Notes under the pieces: model-generated
The model's database searches: none
What the model was told of the DNA's origin: nothing
What the model saw: the letters and a program-made list of their open reading frames with translations, nothing else
Made by a program: the position numbers and the translations under genes
Source: Poseidonocella pacifica
GTDB lineage: Bacteria > Pseudomonadota > Alphaproteobacteria > Rhodobacterales > Rhodobacteraceae
Assembly (NCBI RefSeq): GCF_900111875.1
Contig: NZ_FOJU01000002.1
Location: 124,001-188,000, forward strand
Length of the DNA: 64,000 nt
Direction: 5' to 3'
In this document: piece after piece, positions 34,639 to 43,153 of the stretch
Numbering within the stretch: the stretch's first letter is position 1
Layout: each line of letters opens with the position of its first letter

Positions 34639-35841
34639 ATGATCGGGGACGATTTCTCTTCCACCACTCACCCCCCACTCCCACCCACCACGGAAGACGA
34701 CCGGTTACTCTGGCTCCGCCTCTTGCGCTCACGCCGCGTGGGCCCAACCACCTTCCACAGATTGCTGAAAGAACACGGCTCCATCGCGGAGGCTTTTGCC
34801 GCCTTGCCGGAGATCGCCAGAGGTGCAGGCGTCAAGGATTACCGTCCTCTGCCCGCCGACGATGCGGCACGGGAATATGAAGCCGGCCTTCGGGCGGGCG
34901 CGCGTTTACTCCTCTTCGGAGAGCCGGAATATCCCGAAACGCTTGCTGATCTCACAGATGCACCGCCGCTTTTATGGTGCATGGGGGACGTAAGCTTATT
35001 GCGCCGCCCGATCATTGCGCTGGTGGGTGCGCGAAACGCCTCTTCGCTCGGGGTTCGCATGGCACGAAGCCTTGCGCGGGACCTCGCCCGCCAAGGCTTC
35101 GTCGTCGGCTCGGGATTGGCCCGCGGGATTGACACCGCTGCACATGCCGCATCTCTCGATACCGGAACGATTGCGGTAATGGCCGGAGGCGTCGACGTGA
35201 TCTATCCAGCCGAGAATACAAAACTTGGGCAAGACATCGCGGAATCCGGCCTGCGAATCTCCGAGCAACCGATTGGGCTCTCGCCCACCGCGCGGTATTT
35301 CCCGATGCGCAATCGCATCGTATCCGGAATGTCGATAGCGACCGTGGTGGTGGAAGCCGCCGCCCGCTCCGGCAGCCTGATCACTGCGCGCAATGCGCTC
35401 GACCAAGGCCGGGAAGTGCTGGCCGTGCCGGGTCATCCGCTGGATGCCCGAGCCTCTGGCTGCAACCTGCTGATACGGGATGGCGCCCGACTGGTCCGAA
35501 GTGCCGAGGACGTTGTGGAAGCTGTCGCAGAATTTTTTCAACCCAGCCCCGAAGTCACGCCGTCGATGCCGGACGAAGTGGGGACCGGTTCCCGGCCTTC
35601 CCCGGCAGATTCTGAACCTTTCCCTCGTGTACATGGCTCTCAGGATAGAGCTGTTTCGCAACCCACGGTCGCGCTGCAAGACGCGATTCTCGGGCGCCTC
35701 GGCCCATCCCCGCTCGCCGAAGATCAGTTGATCCGGGACCTCGGGCAAAGCCCCGAAAACCTTGCCCCGGCGCTCCTCGATCTGGAGTTGGACGGCAAGA
35801 TCTTACGCGGCCCAGGCGGCCTGCTTTCGCTCGTTCCCTAG
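34639..35841 (+). CDS. dprA: DNA processing protein DprA/Smf
   Basis: Binds incoming single-stranded DNA and loads RecA during natural transformation; also kept in bacteria not known to be competent. 400 residues. A SAM-like helical N-terminus (LRLLRSRRVGPTTFHRLLKE) is followed by the Rossmann DprA domain (ALVGARNASSLGVRMARSLA, GSGLARGIDTAAHAASLD, MAGGVDVIYPAENTKL, ARSGSLITARNALDQGREV). A linker and a C-terminal winged helix (about 345-400) complete it. The ATG at 34639 has GGAG 6 bases upstream. The order tldD-dprA-topA on one strand is shared with many alphaproteobacteria. Confidence 0.94.
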   Translation: MIGDDFSSTTHPPLPPTTEDDRLLWLRLLRSRRVGPTTFHRLLKEHGSIAEAFAALPEIARGAGVKDYRPLPADDAAREYEAGLRAGARLLLFGEPEYPETLADLTDAPPLLWCMGDVSLLRRPIIALVGARNASSLGVRMARSLARDLARQGFVVGSGLARGIDTAAHAASLDTGTIAVMAGGVDVIYPAENTKLGQDIAESGLRISEQPIGLSPTARYFPMRNRIVSGMSIATVVVEAAARSGSLITARNALDQGREVLAVPGHPLDARASGCNLLIRDGARLVRSAEDVVEAVAEFFQPSPEVTPSMPDEVGTGSRPSPADSEPFPRVHGSQDRAVSQPTVALQDAILGRLGPSPLAEDQLIRDLGQSPENLAPALLDLELDGKILRGPGGLLSLVP

Positions 35842-35853
35842 AAACCCATTCTC

Positions 35854-35881
35854 GCAAGGGGCGTTGAAAATCACCCCTTGC
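35854..35881. repeat. GCAAGGGG-N12-CCCCTTGC inverted repeat between dprA and topA
   Basis: Perfect 8-base arms and a 12-base loop, 13 bases after the dprA stop and about 60 before the topA ATG. There is no T run on the plus strand, so it is a weak terminator candidate; it may equally be a leader structure of topA. Confidence 0.35.
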
Positions 35882-35939
35882 ACCCCAGATCAAGCGCCGC
35901 CATACCCGCGTGCCAAGGTCATTGATGAGGTGCCTCCCC

Positions 35940-38570
35940 ATGCCAGTCGTCGTTGTAGAGTCCCCTGCGAAGGCCAAGACGATCAACAAGTACCTCGGCA
36001 AGGACTATACGGTTCTCGCGTCCTACGGCCACGTTCGTGACCTGCCGCCGAAAGACGGATCGGTGGATACCGAGCACGATTTCGAGATGAAATGGGAAAT
36101 CGGTGCGGACAGCCGAAAGCACGTCAAGGCCATCGCCGACGCGCTGGCGGAGGACCCCAATCTGATCCTCGCGACCGACCCCGATCGCGAAGGCGAAGCA
36201 ATCAGTTGGCACCTCGAAGAGGCGCTCCGCAAACGCAAGAGCCTCAAGAAAGACACGCCTGTCAGCCGCGTCGTGTTCAACGCGATCACCAAGACCGCAG
36301 TGACCGAAGCGATGAAAAACCCTCGTCAGGTCGACCGTCCGCTGGTGGAGGCCTATCTCGCCCGCCGTGCCCTCGACTATCTCGTGGGGTTCAACCTCTC
36401 GCCGGTGCTTTGGCGCAAATTGCCCGGTGCGAAATCCGCGGGGCGCGTCCAGTCGGTCTGTCTACGGCTGATCGTCGAACGCGAGATGGAAATCGAAGCG
36501 TTTCGCGCTCGTGAATACTGGTCCGTAAAGGCGATTCTGCAGACCCCGCGCGGACAAGAGTATGAGGCGCGACTCACCGTCCTGGCCGGATCGAAGCTCG
36601 ACCGCTACGATATCGAGAACGCGACGCAGGCCGAACTGGCCGTTCAGGCGATCACCTCGCGCGATCTGACGGTAAAGTCCGTTGAGGCGAAGCCGGGCAA
36701 CCGCAACCCGTCGGCCCCGTTCATGACCTCCACGCTACAACAGGAAGCCAGCCGAAAATTTGGTATGGGCGCGCGCCAGACCATGAGCGCGGCACAACGG
36801 CTCTACGAAGCGGGGCACATCACTTACATGCGAACCGACGGGATCGACATGGCCCCGGAAGCGGTCATGGCGGCGCGCGATGCGATCAAGAATCGCTACG
36901 GCGAGCAATACGTCCCGAAATCGCCGCGCATGTACAAGAACAAGGCGAAGAACGCCCAAGAGGCGCACGAATGTATTCGCCCGACGGATATGACTGCGGA
37001 TGCAGCCGCGCTGAAGCTCAAGGAAGCCGATCAGCGCAAGCTCTATGACCTCATCTGGAAGCGGACCCTCGCCTGTCAGATGGAAGCAGCTCGTCTTGAG
37101 CGGACTACGGTCGACATCGCGAGCGCGGATGGGCAGGTTGAGTTGCGCGCAACCGGTCAGGTCGTTTTGTTTGACGGGTTCCTGAAGGTTTACGAAGAAG
37201 GCCGGGACGATGTGGTCGTCGATGACGACGACAAGCGCCTGCCCCAGATCCATGAGGGTGAACCTGCTGAGAAAAAGGGCATCACGCCCGAGCAGCATTT
37301 CACCCAGCCTCCGCCCCGCTATACCGAAGCGACACTCGTCAAGAAGATGGAAGAACTCGGCATCGGCCGTCCGTCGACCTATGCCTCAATCGTCACGACG
37401 ATTCAGGATCGAGGCTATGTCCGCAAGGACAAGAACCGTTTGATCCCCGAAGACAAAGGGCGGCTGGTTACGGCGTTTCTGACGAACTACTTCCGGAAAT
37501 ACGTCGAGTATAATTACACCGCCGAGCTTGAGGATGAGCTTGACGACGTCTCCGCCGGTGAAGGCGACTACAAGGCGCTCCTCGCCAAGTTCTGGCGTGA
37601 TTTCCACGCCGCGATCGAAGAGACCTCCGAACTTCGCATCACCGATGTGCTTGAAAAAATCAACGAGGTGCTCGAGCCGCATATCTTCCCCGATGAGGGG
37701 GATGGTGTGGACCCGCGTCTTTGCCCGAATTGCGGTGCAGGCCGGCTTTCCGTTCGCACAGCTCGATCCGGGGGCGCGTTCATTGGGTGCTCTAACTATC
37801 CCGAATGCCGCTATACCCGGCCCTTCGGCCCTCCGGGTGCCGAAAGTGACGAGATCGGGCCGGATGGCAAGGTCCTCGGTGAAGACGCAGGCGACATGAT
37901 CACCCTTCGGAAGGGCCGTTTCGGTCCTTACGTCCAGCGCGGCGAAGCCACCGAAGAAGAGCCAAAACCGCCCCGTTCCTCGATACCCAAAGGATGGGAA
38001 CTCTCAGATATCGATCTGGACAAGGCGCTTCAGTTGCTTGCCCTGCCGCGCGAAGTCGGTAAGCACCCTGAAGACGGGGAGCCGATCGAGGCGGGGATCG
38101 GGCGCTATGGCCCCTTCGTCAAACACGGCAAGATCTATGCGAACCTCAAGGAGGTTGATGAGGTCTTTACAATCGGTATCAATCGCGCCGTTGATGAGAT
38201 CGCCAAGAAAGCTGCGAGCCGTGGGGGGCGCACCGCCGCGAAGCCCCTCCGCGAGCTTGGGGAGCATCCAACCGAAGGTGGCCCCGTCAACGTAATGGAT
38301 GGGCGATATGGCCCTTATGTGAAATGGGAAAAGGTCAACGCAACGCTGCCCAAAGGCACCGAACCCGATGATGTGACCATGGAACTTGCCGTCGAACTCA
38401 TTACTGAGAAGGCCTCGAAAAAAGGGACGCGGAAAAAGGCGCCGGCCAAGAAAGCCACGGCGAAGAAGACGACGGCCAAAAAGGCCCCCGCCAAGAAAGC
38501 GGCCCCAAAAAAGGCCGCCTCGAAAACGACTGCGGCCAAGAAGACGACGGATGACGCCGAGGGGGAGTGA
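35940..38570 (+). CDS. topA: DNA topoisomerase I
   Basis: Type IA topoisomerase relaxing negative supercoils. 876 residues. The N-terminal TOPRIM domain (VVVVESPAKAKTINKYLGKD, ATDPDREGEAISWHL) provides the metal-binding acidic residues. The nucleophilic Tyr is about residue 296 in ITYMRTDGIDMAPEAV. One four-Cys zinc finger is seen from about residue 595 (CPNCGAGRLSVRTARSGG, then CSNYPEC), followed by repeated topoisomerase C-terminal repeats (RFGPYVQ, RYGPFVK, RYGPYVK). The last ~45 residues are a Lys/Ala/Thr-rich tail, likely DNA-binding. The ATG at 35940 is the family start (MPVVVVESPAK). Confidence 0.96.
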   Translation: MPVVVVESPAKAKTINKYLGKDYTVLASYGHVRDLPPKDGSVDTEHDFEMKWEIGADSRKHVKAIADALAEDPNLILATDPDREGEAISWHLEEALRKRKSLKKDTPVSRVVFNAITKTAVTEAMKNPRQVDRPLVEAYLARRALDYLVGFNLSPVLWRKLPGAKSAGRVQSVCLRLIVEREMEIEAFRAREYWSVKAILQTPRGQEYEARLTVLAGSKLDRYDIENATQAELAVQAITSRDLTVKSVEAKPGNRNPSAPFMTSTLQQEASRKFGMGARQTMSAAQRLYEAGHITYMRTDGIDMAPEAVMAARDAIKNRYGEQYVPKSPRMYKNKAKNAQEAHECIRPTDMTADAAALKLKEADQRKLYDLIWKRTLACQMEAARLERTTVDIASADGQVELRATGQVVLFDGFLKVYEEGRDDVVVDDDDKRLPQIHEGEPAEKKGITPEQHFTQPPPRYTEATLVKKMEELGIGRPSTYASIVTTIQDRGYVRKDKNRLIPEDKGRLVTAFLTNYFRKYVEYNYTAELEDELDDVSAGEGDYKALLAKFWRDFHAAIEETSELRITDVLEKINEVLEPHIFPDEGDGVDPRLCPNCGAGRLSVRTARSGGAFIGCSNYPECRYTRPFGPPGAESDEIGPDGKVLGEDAGDMITLRKGRFGPYVQRGEATEEEPKPPRSSIPKGWELSDIDLDKALQLLALPREVGKHPEDGEPIEAGIGRYGPFVKHGKIYANLKEVDEVFTIGINRAVDEIAKKAASRGGRTAAKPLRELGEHPTEGGPVNVMDGRYGPYVKWEKVNATLPKGTEPDDVTMELAVELITEKASKKGTRKKAPAKKATAKKTTAKKAPAKKAAPKKAASKTTAAKKTTDDAEGE

Positions 38571-38579
38571 TCCCCCTTT
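38561..38579 (+). terminator. short GC hairpin at the topA stop
   Basis: GGGGGA (38561-38566) and TCCCCC (38571-38576) pair around a GTGA loop (a GNRA-type tetraloop) that contains the TGA stop codon, then TTT. A compact terminator overlapping the coding end is likely. Confidence 0.55.
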
Positions 38580-38600
38580 GCTGCGTTGCGGCTAGTTCCA

Positions 38601-38629
38601 TTGACTTCCCCGAAGCCTCGCGCAACAAC
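38601..38629 (+). promoter_or_regulatory. possible promoter for scoAB
   Basis: TTGACT (38601-38606) is followed after 17 bases by AACAAC, a weak -10 box, 32 bases before the scoA ATG. The -35 box is good; the -10 match is only three of six. Confidence 0.3.
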
Positions 38630-38660
38630 ATGCTCCGAGGAAAAAGGGGAGACGGTTTGC

Positions 38661-39365
38661 ATGAAAAAAGTCTACGGCTCAGCCAAAGAGGCGCTCGACG
38701 GACTATTGCATGATGGGATGCTGATTGCAGCAGGTGGTTTTGGCTTGTGCGGCATCCCCGAGTTGCTGATTGATGCAATCGTGGCAAGCAAGGTCAAGGA
38801 TCTCACCGTCGCATCCAACAACGCCGGCATTGACGATTTTGGCCTTGGCAAGCTTCTTGCGACCCGCCAGATCCGCAAGATGATGTCCTCCTATGTGGGC
38901 GAGAATGCCGAGTTCATGCGGCAATACCTTTCCAATGAACTTGAGATCGAATTCAATCCTCAGGGAACATTGGCGGAGCGGATGCGCGCAGGTGGCGCGG
39001 GTATCGCGGGCTTCTACACCCGGACCGGCTATGGCACGCAGGTCGGAGAGGGCAAGGAAGTCAAGGAATTTGACGGAGATCACTATATTCTGGAGCGCGG
39101 CATCGTCGCGGACCTCGCGATCGTCAAGGCATGGAAAGCCGATACCACCGGCAATTGCATTTTCCGCAAGACGGCCCGCAACTTCAATCCACCAGCGGCG
39201 ATGTGCGGCAAGGTCTGTGTGATGGAGGTCGAGGAAATTGTCGAACCCGGCGAACTTGATCCAGACAATATCCACCTGCCCGGCATCTATGTGCACCGCC
39301 TCATTCAAGGCGAGCACGAGAAGCGGATAGAACAGCGCACGCTGCGCCAGAGGGAGGAAGCCTGA
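38661..39365 (+). CDS. scoA: 3-oxoacid (acetoacetate) CoA-transferase subunit A
   Basis: Subunit A of succinyl-CoA:3-ketoacid CoA-transferase, which activates acetoacetate with CoA from succinyl-CoA, allowing use of ketone bodies or stored polyhydroxybutyrate. 234 residues: [20 protein letters not shown] at the start, [16 protein letters not shown], and [20 protein letters not shown] in the middle. The ATG at 38661 follows AAGGGGAG; an in-frame start 25 codons upstream would run through the promoter candidate. Its stop overlaps the scoB start by one base (TGATG), the usual arrangement of this two-subunit enzyme. Confidence 0.95.
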   Translation: MKKVYGSAKEALDGLLHDGMLIAAGGFGLCGIPELLIDAIVASKVKDLTVASNNAGIDDFGLGKLLATRQIRKMMSSYVGENAEFMRQYLSNELEIEFNPQGTLAERMRAGGAGIAGFYTRTGYGTQVGEGKEVKEFDGDHYILERGIVADLAIVKAWKADTTGNCIFRKTARNFNPPAAMCGKVCVMEVEEIVEPGELDPDNIHLPGIYVHRLIQGEHEKRIEQRTLRQREEA

Positions 39366-39991
39366 TGCCCTGGGATCGAAATCAGATGGCGGCACGGGCC
39401 GCGCAAGAACTCGAAGACGGGACTTATGTGAACCTTGGGATCGGCATCCCCACACTGGTGCCGAACTTCATCCCCGAAGGCGTTCACGTCACCCTGCAAT
39501 CCGAAAACGGTATGCTCGGCATGGGGCCATTCCCCTATGAGGGCGACGAAGATCCCGACCTGATAAATGCGGGCAAGCAGACGATCACCGAACTGCCCCA
39601 TACGTCATATTTCGACAGCGCTATATCCTTTGGCATGATCCGGGGCGGCAAGATCGCGACCGCCATTCTCGGCGCTATGGAAGTTGCCGAAAATGGAGAT
39701 CTGGCCAACTGGATGATCCCGGGCAAGCTGGTGAAGGGCATGGGCGGTGCGATGGATCTTGTCGCTGGTGTGGGTCACGTGATCGTTGTGATGGATCACA
39801 CCAACAAGGCCGGAGAGCCCAAGTTGCTCAAGCAATGCACCCTGCCTCTGACGGGGACAGGCGTTGTCGACCGCATCATCACGAACCTTGGTGTCCTGGA
39901 CGTCGTCGAGGGCGGGTTGAAGTTGGTCGAATGCGCGGATGGCGTGACAGAAGACGAGATACGCGCAGCAACCGAAGCCAGGATAATCTGA
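39365..39991 (+). CDS. scoB: 3-oxoacid (acetoacetate) CoA-transferase subunit B
   Basis: Partner of the preceding subunit. 208 residues, opening [20 protein letters not shown]. The catalytic Glu that forms the glutamyl-CoA intermediate is in [14 protein letters not shown] (about residue 46). [40 protein letters not shown] and [20 protein letters not shown] follow as in SCOT. Translation is coupled to subunit A by the one-base overlap. A strong terminator begins 7 bases after the stop, so scoAB is a complete two-gene operon. Confidence 0.95.
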   Translation: MPWDRNQMAARAAQELEDGTYVNLGIGIPTLVPNFIPEGVHVTLQSENGMLGMGPFPYEGDEDPDLINAGKQTITELPHTSYFDSAISFGMIRGGKIATAILGAMEVAENGDLANWMIPGKLVKGMGGAMDLVAGVGHVIVVMDHTNKAGEPKLLKQCTLPLTGTGVVDRIITNLGVLDVVEGGLKLVECADGVTEDEIRAATEARII

Positions 39992-39997
39992 TAAGAC

Positions 39998-40034
39998 TGG
40001 CCCCCTTCGACGTTTGGTCGAAGGGGGCCAACAT
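39998..40034 (+). terminator. strong hairpin terminator after scoB
   Basis: Perfect 14-base stem (39998-40011 with 40017-40030, TGGCCCCCTTCGAC and its complement), a 5-base loop, then ACATAATTTC. The T run is weak, but the stem is the strongest in the window. Confidence 0.8.
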
Positions 40035-40187
40035 AATTTCAAGCACATGATGGCGATTTGCGTGCCTTAAGGTCACTTTCTTTCGCAGTGTTGAACGCGA
40101 AAGCCATTCGTTAACAAATTTTCTTGTATTTTCGTCCGCGCATGGACAAATTTGCCGGGTGCGGTTGCATCCTTTTGGAATGAATTA

Positions 40188-42308
40188 ATGTTTCTTTCTG
40201 TTTCCGAGTTTCTCGCCCTATTGGGTATGGCAGGGGTCGGCATTTCCGCGGCGGAATATCTACGCAGGCGGTCTTCACGCGTTGCCATAGACCTACTTTC
40301 TGGCGCGATCCTCGGGTTCACCGCACTGCTTCTGTCGGGTGTTACCTCGATGCCGGATGCTCGGGCTGGACCGCTGCTTCTGTGTGGCATCATTGCGGGC
40401 CCGCTGGGCGCGGCGGTGGCATTTTTCGTCGCGATCTTTGACGTGTCGGGTGGCACCCTAAGCCTCGGGCGTGGGTCCATCCTTGTGACGACCTTGTACC
40501 TCGTTGCCGGCCTCATCGCGGTACACCTGTTCCGGCTGAAGCGGGAGCGTATGCTTAGCCCGAAGGATCTGGCCGTATACTTGGTGACATCGCTGCTATG
40601 TGCGCTTCTGGCTCATTACGCCTTGCGCTCTCCTGTACCGCTCATTGAGCATCTGACCTCGTCGACGTTGCTTGTGTTGCTCACCGTCATTGTCATGGCT
40701 TTCGCAGTGCGCGTAGCCGACAACAGCCTGATGTTGAAAAGAAGTTCCAGACGTCTGGAACTTGCCGAGCGTGCTGGAAACCTTGGGTTCGTCGAATATG
40801 ATTTGCGGAGTGGTCAGCTCGACTGGAATGAACGTGCGATCCTCTTGCATGGCCTCGACAGGGAGACCTTCTCTAGCACCTATGGAGATTGGCGCGGGAG
40901 CATCCATCCGAATGATCTCGAGCGGGTCGAGATCGAGCTTCAGATCGCTATAGAAAGCGAAAACCGTATTGGCCTCAACTATCGTACCAATATGCCCGAC
41001 GAACAGATGCGCTTCCTGCGGATGGACGCGACGATCCTGAGGGATCGCGGCGGGTTACCGGTGCGCCTTGTGGGAGTCGTGATCGACGTTACCGAGGTAC
41101 ACAATCAGCAAAACGAACTCGTCACAGCTCAGGATATTGCAGCGCAATCGCAACGCTTGGAAACCGTGGGGAAGTTGACTGGCGGCGTTGCGCATGAATT
41201 CAACAACATTCTCGCGATCATCACGGGCAACCTGGAATTGTTGCAAGACGAATTCCGCTCAGGTGAGCCGGACAGGCACTCCGCAGAAGAAATGATCGAC
41301 GCTTCGCTGAAAGCCTCGCAACGGGGCGCGACGCTCACCCGGAGCATGCTTGCCTATGCGCGCCGCGCGAAACTTGATCCCGAACCAACCGACATCAACC
41401 AGACCGTCCGGGATACCAAGAACTGGATTCAGCACACCCTGCCGAAGAACATCACCCTCATTTCAAATCTTGATACCTCCCTCAGGACGGCGCGGCTTGA
41501 CCGAAGCTCGCTCCAGATCGCTCTCGTAAACCTGATCTTCAACGCCTCGGAATCCATGCCCGACGGAGGCCAACTGGAAATCCGAACTGAGAACTACTCG
41601 ATCAAAGGTAAAAACAACGAATTGGATCTGCCCCCCGGTGATTATGTGCGCCTGAGTGTTCGGGACACTGGAACTGGCATCGCGCCGGAAACCCTGCCCT
41701 TCATCTTCGACCCGTTCTTCACCACCAAACCGGTCGGACAGGGATCTGGCTTGGGATTGTCGATGGTTCAAGGGTTTGCGAAACAGTCAGGCGGCGCAGT
41801 TCAGGTGTGTTCCCGTACCGGGAAGGGCACTCTCGTGACGCTCAGCTTCCCAGCAGAAGCTGGTATCGCGGCGACCCGATCACCGTCCCGAGAAGAGACG
41901 TCCGCGCAGACAGAAGAACAGCCGGCACGCATCCTCTTGGTAGAAGACGAGCCCGAAGTTCTGAAGGTCCTCCAACGGACGCTGACCGGTGTTGGCTATG
42001 AAATCCTGACCGCGTCCAGTGGTGACGACGCACTCGCATTGGTGAAGGCGGATCAGTCGAAGTTGGATCTGGTGGTAACGGACATCGTCATGCCCGGCCT
42101 TCTTCAGGGGCCTCAACTGGCTCGCGAGTTGCGCAAGATATCTCCTGAACTCCCGCTCATCTTTCTCTCCGGTTATGCCGCCGATACGCGCGGCGAGGTC
42201 GAAGGTCTGCAGCCCGGGGACATACGGCTCATGAAACCCGTAGCTCGCGCGGACCTGCTTGCTGCTGTAACGCGGGTGCTCAAGAGCAGGGCTCGGACCT
42301 CCGCCTGA
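40188..42308 (+). CDS. hybrid sensor histidine kinase / response regulator, orphan
   Basis: Membrane sensor kinase of 706 residues. The N-terminus has about five or six hydrophobic segments (residues 1-175; ALLGMAGVGISAAEYL, GAILGFTALLLSGVTSMPDA, CGIIAGPLGAAVAFFVAIFD), resembling 5TM sensor modules. A PAS-like domain follows (about 190-305; AERAGNLGFVEYDLRSGQLD), then HisKA with phospho-His at about 336 (GGVAHEFNNILAIITGN). The HATPase domain shows LVNLIFNASESMPDGG, DTGTGIAPETLPFIFDPFFT and GSGLGLSMVQGFAKQSGG. The C-terminal receiver has Asp at about 632 (VVTDIVMPG). No cognate DNA-binding regulator lies nearby, so the output is unknown. The ATG at 40188 has a weak GGAA site. Confidence 0.9.
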   Translation: MFLSVSEFLALLGMAGVGISAAEYLRRRSSRVAIDLLSGAILGFTALLLSGVTSMPDARAGPLLLCGIIAGPLGAAVAFFVAIFDVSGGTLSLGRGSILVTTLYLVAGLIAVHLFRLKRERMLSPKDLAVYLVTSLLCALLAHYALRSPVPLIEHLTSSTLLVLLTVIVMAFAVRVADNSLMLKRSSRRLELAERAGNLGFVEYDLRSGQLDWNERAILLHGLDRETFSSTYGDWRGSIHPNDLERVEIELQIAIESENRIGLNYRTNMPDEQMRFLRMDATILRDRGGLPVRLVGVVIDVTEVHNQQNELVTAQDIAAQSQRLETVGKLTGGVAHEFNNILAIITGNLELLQDEFRSGEPDRHSAEEMIDASLKASQRGATLTRSMLAYARRAKLDPEPTDINQTVRDTKNWIQHTLPKNITLISNLDTSLRTARLDRSSLQIALVNLIFNASESMPDGGQLEIRTENYSIKGKNNELDLPPGDYVRLSVRDTGTGIAPETLPFIFDPFFTTKPVGQGSGLGLSMVQGFAKQSGGAVQVCSRTGKGTLVTLSFPAEAGIAATRSPSREETSAQTEEQPARILLVEDEPEVLKVLQRTLTGVGYEILTASSGDDALALVKADQSKLDLVVTDIVMPGLLQGPQLARELRKISPELPLIFLSGYAADTRGEVEGLQPGDIRLMKPVARADLLAAVTRVLKSRARTSA

Positions 42309-42443
42309 GGCGGCTACCCACTGCCCCGAGAATGCGCCCATAGATCGACCGCTTCCGGTTTTGCCCCACTTTTTGCCCCATTTGCGCCGAAATTCTGTGG
42401 CCTAAGAAAAGCATCGTAATTTCGTGCGGGTTCGGAGTGGCAA

Positions 42444-42626
42444 ATGTACTATGATGAAAATGGGCACCAGTACGTCGCGCGCGACACACCGTCGCTTTCG
42501 ATTGATTGGGTTGTCTTTGCCGCTGCGGCTACCGGCCTTCTGATCGGCGCGCTCAGCTCCTTTTCAGGCGCGGCACAACTCCTCGATGTCGCAGGTATGG
42601 CAATTTCAAACATGGCTTCCAACTGA
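42444..42626 (+). CDS. small membrane protein of unknown function
   Basis: 60-residue protein, unrecognised. A polar, Tyr/Asp-containing N-terminus (MYYDENGHQYVARDTPSLS) precedes one long hydrophobic stretch (about residues 22-45; VFAAAATGLLIGALSSFSGA), and it ends AISNMASN. A GGAG site 6 bases before the ATG supports translation. It stands 135 bases after the hybrid kinase and 53 before the thioesterase gene on the same strand. The preceding intergenic region contains two tandem TTTTGCCCCA units. A membrane peptide is the only safe statement. Confidence 0.6.
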   Translation: MYYDENGHQYVARDTPSLSIDWVVFAAAATGLLIGALSSFSGAAQLLDVAGMAISNMASN

Positions 42627-42679
42627 AGCAGGCGGCGGCGGTCCTTGCCCCACCTCGTCTAGCGGGCTAGGCAGCATAC

Positions 42680-43153
42680 ATGACCCTGCCCTACCTTATC
42701 CCGCTCTGCGCAGACCAACAGCGCGATTTCGGCATCGCCGCTCCGCGGCCTTTCGCCATGGCCGATCGGGTCAGGTTTGCTGAGATCGACGCCTTGCGTC
42801 ACGTCAACAACGTTGCCTACCTCCGCTGGTTCGAACATGCCCGGGTGGAATATTTCCGCGCTTGGGGGCTGCACTCCCATGGCGAAGGTCAGCCCCGCAC
42901 CGTATTGCGCCACATTACCGTGGATTATCGTGCAGAACTGCTGCTCCACGATGATTATGTTGTGGCTTCGCACTGTAGCGAATTCCGCACCACGTCCTTC
43001 ACCCTTCGAAGCGAGGTGTGGAAAGGCGATCAGCGCTGCACAGTTGCAGATGCAGTTGTGGTTTTGCTCAAACCCGATCTTTCCGGCCGAATGGCCATTC
43101 CAGAAAGGGTGCTGGAGCGCTTCATCAACATCGACGGGGCGAGCAAAGCCTAG
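42680..43153 (+). CDS. acyl-CoA thioesterase, 4HBT/YbgC-like hotdog protein
   Basis: Hotdog-fold thioesterase of 157 residues. The catalytic region [20 protein letters not shown] matches the 4-hydroxybenzoyl-CoA thioesterase family (Asp in E-I-D, conserved H-V-N-N). [15 protein letters not shown] follows in the helix, and later strands show [20 protein letters not shown]. The likely activity is hydrolysis of a short or aromatic acyl-CoA; the substrate is unknown. The stop shares a CTAG with the convergent pgi gene. Confidence 0.87.
   Translation: MTLPYLIPLCADQQRDFGIAAPRPFAMADRVRFAEIDALRHVNNVAYLRWFEHARVEYFRAWGLHSHGEGQPRTVLRHITVDYRAELLLHDDYVVASHCSEFRTTSFTLRSEVWKGDQRCTVADAVVVLLKPDLSGRMAIPERVLERFINIDGASKA

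Noticed and set aside
42350-42390. Two tandem TTTTGCCCCA units after the hybrid kinase gene, considered as an attachment site or repeat array
   Set aside because: Only two short copies, no integrase or tRNA near, no flanking duplication.
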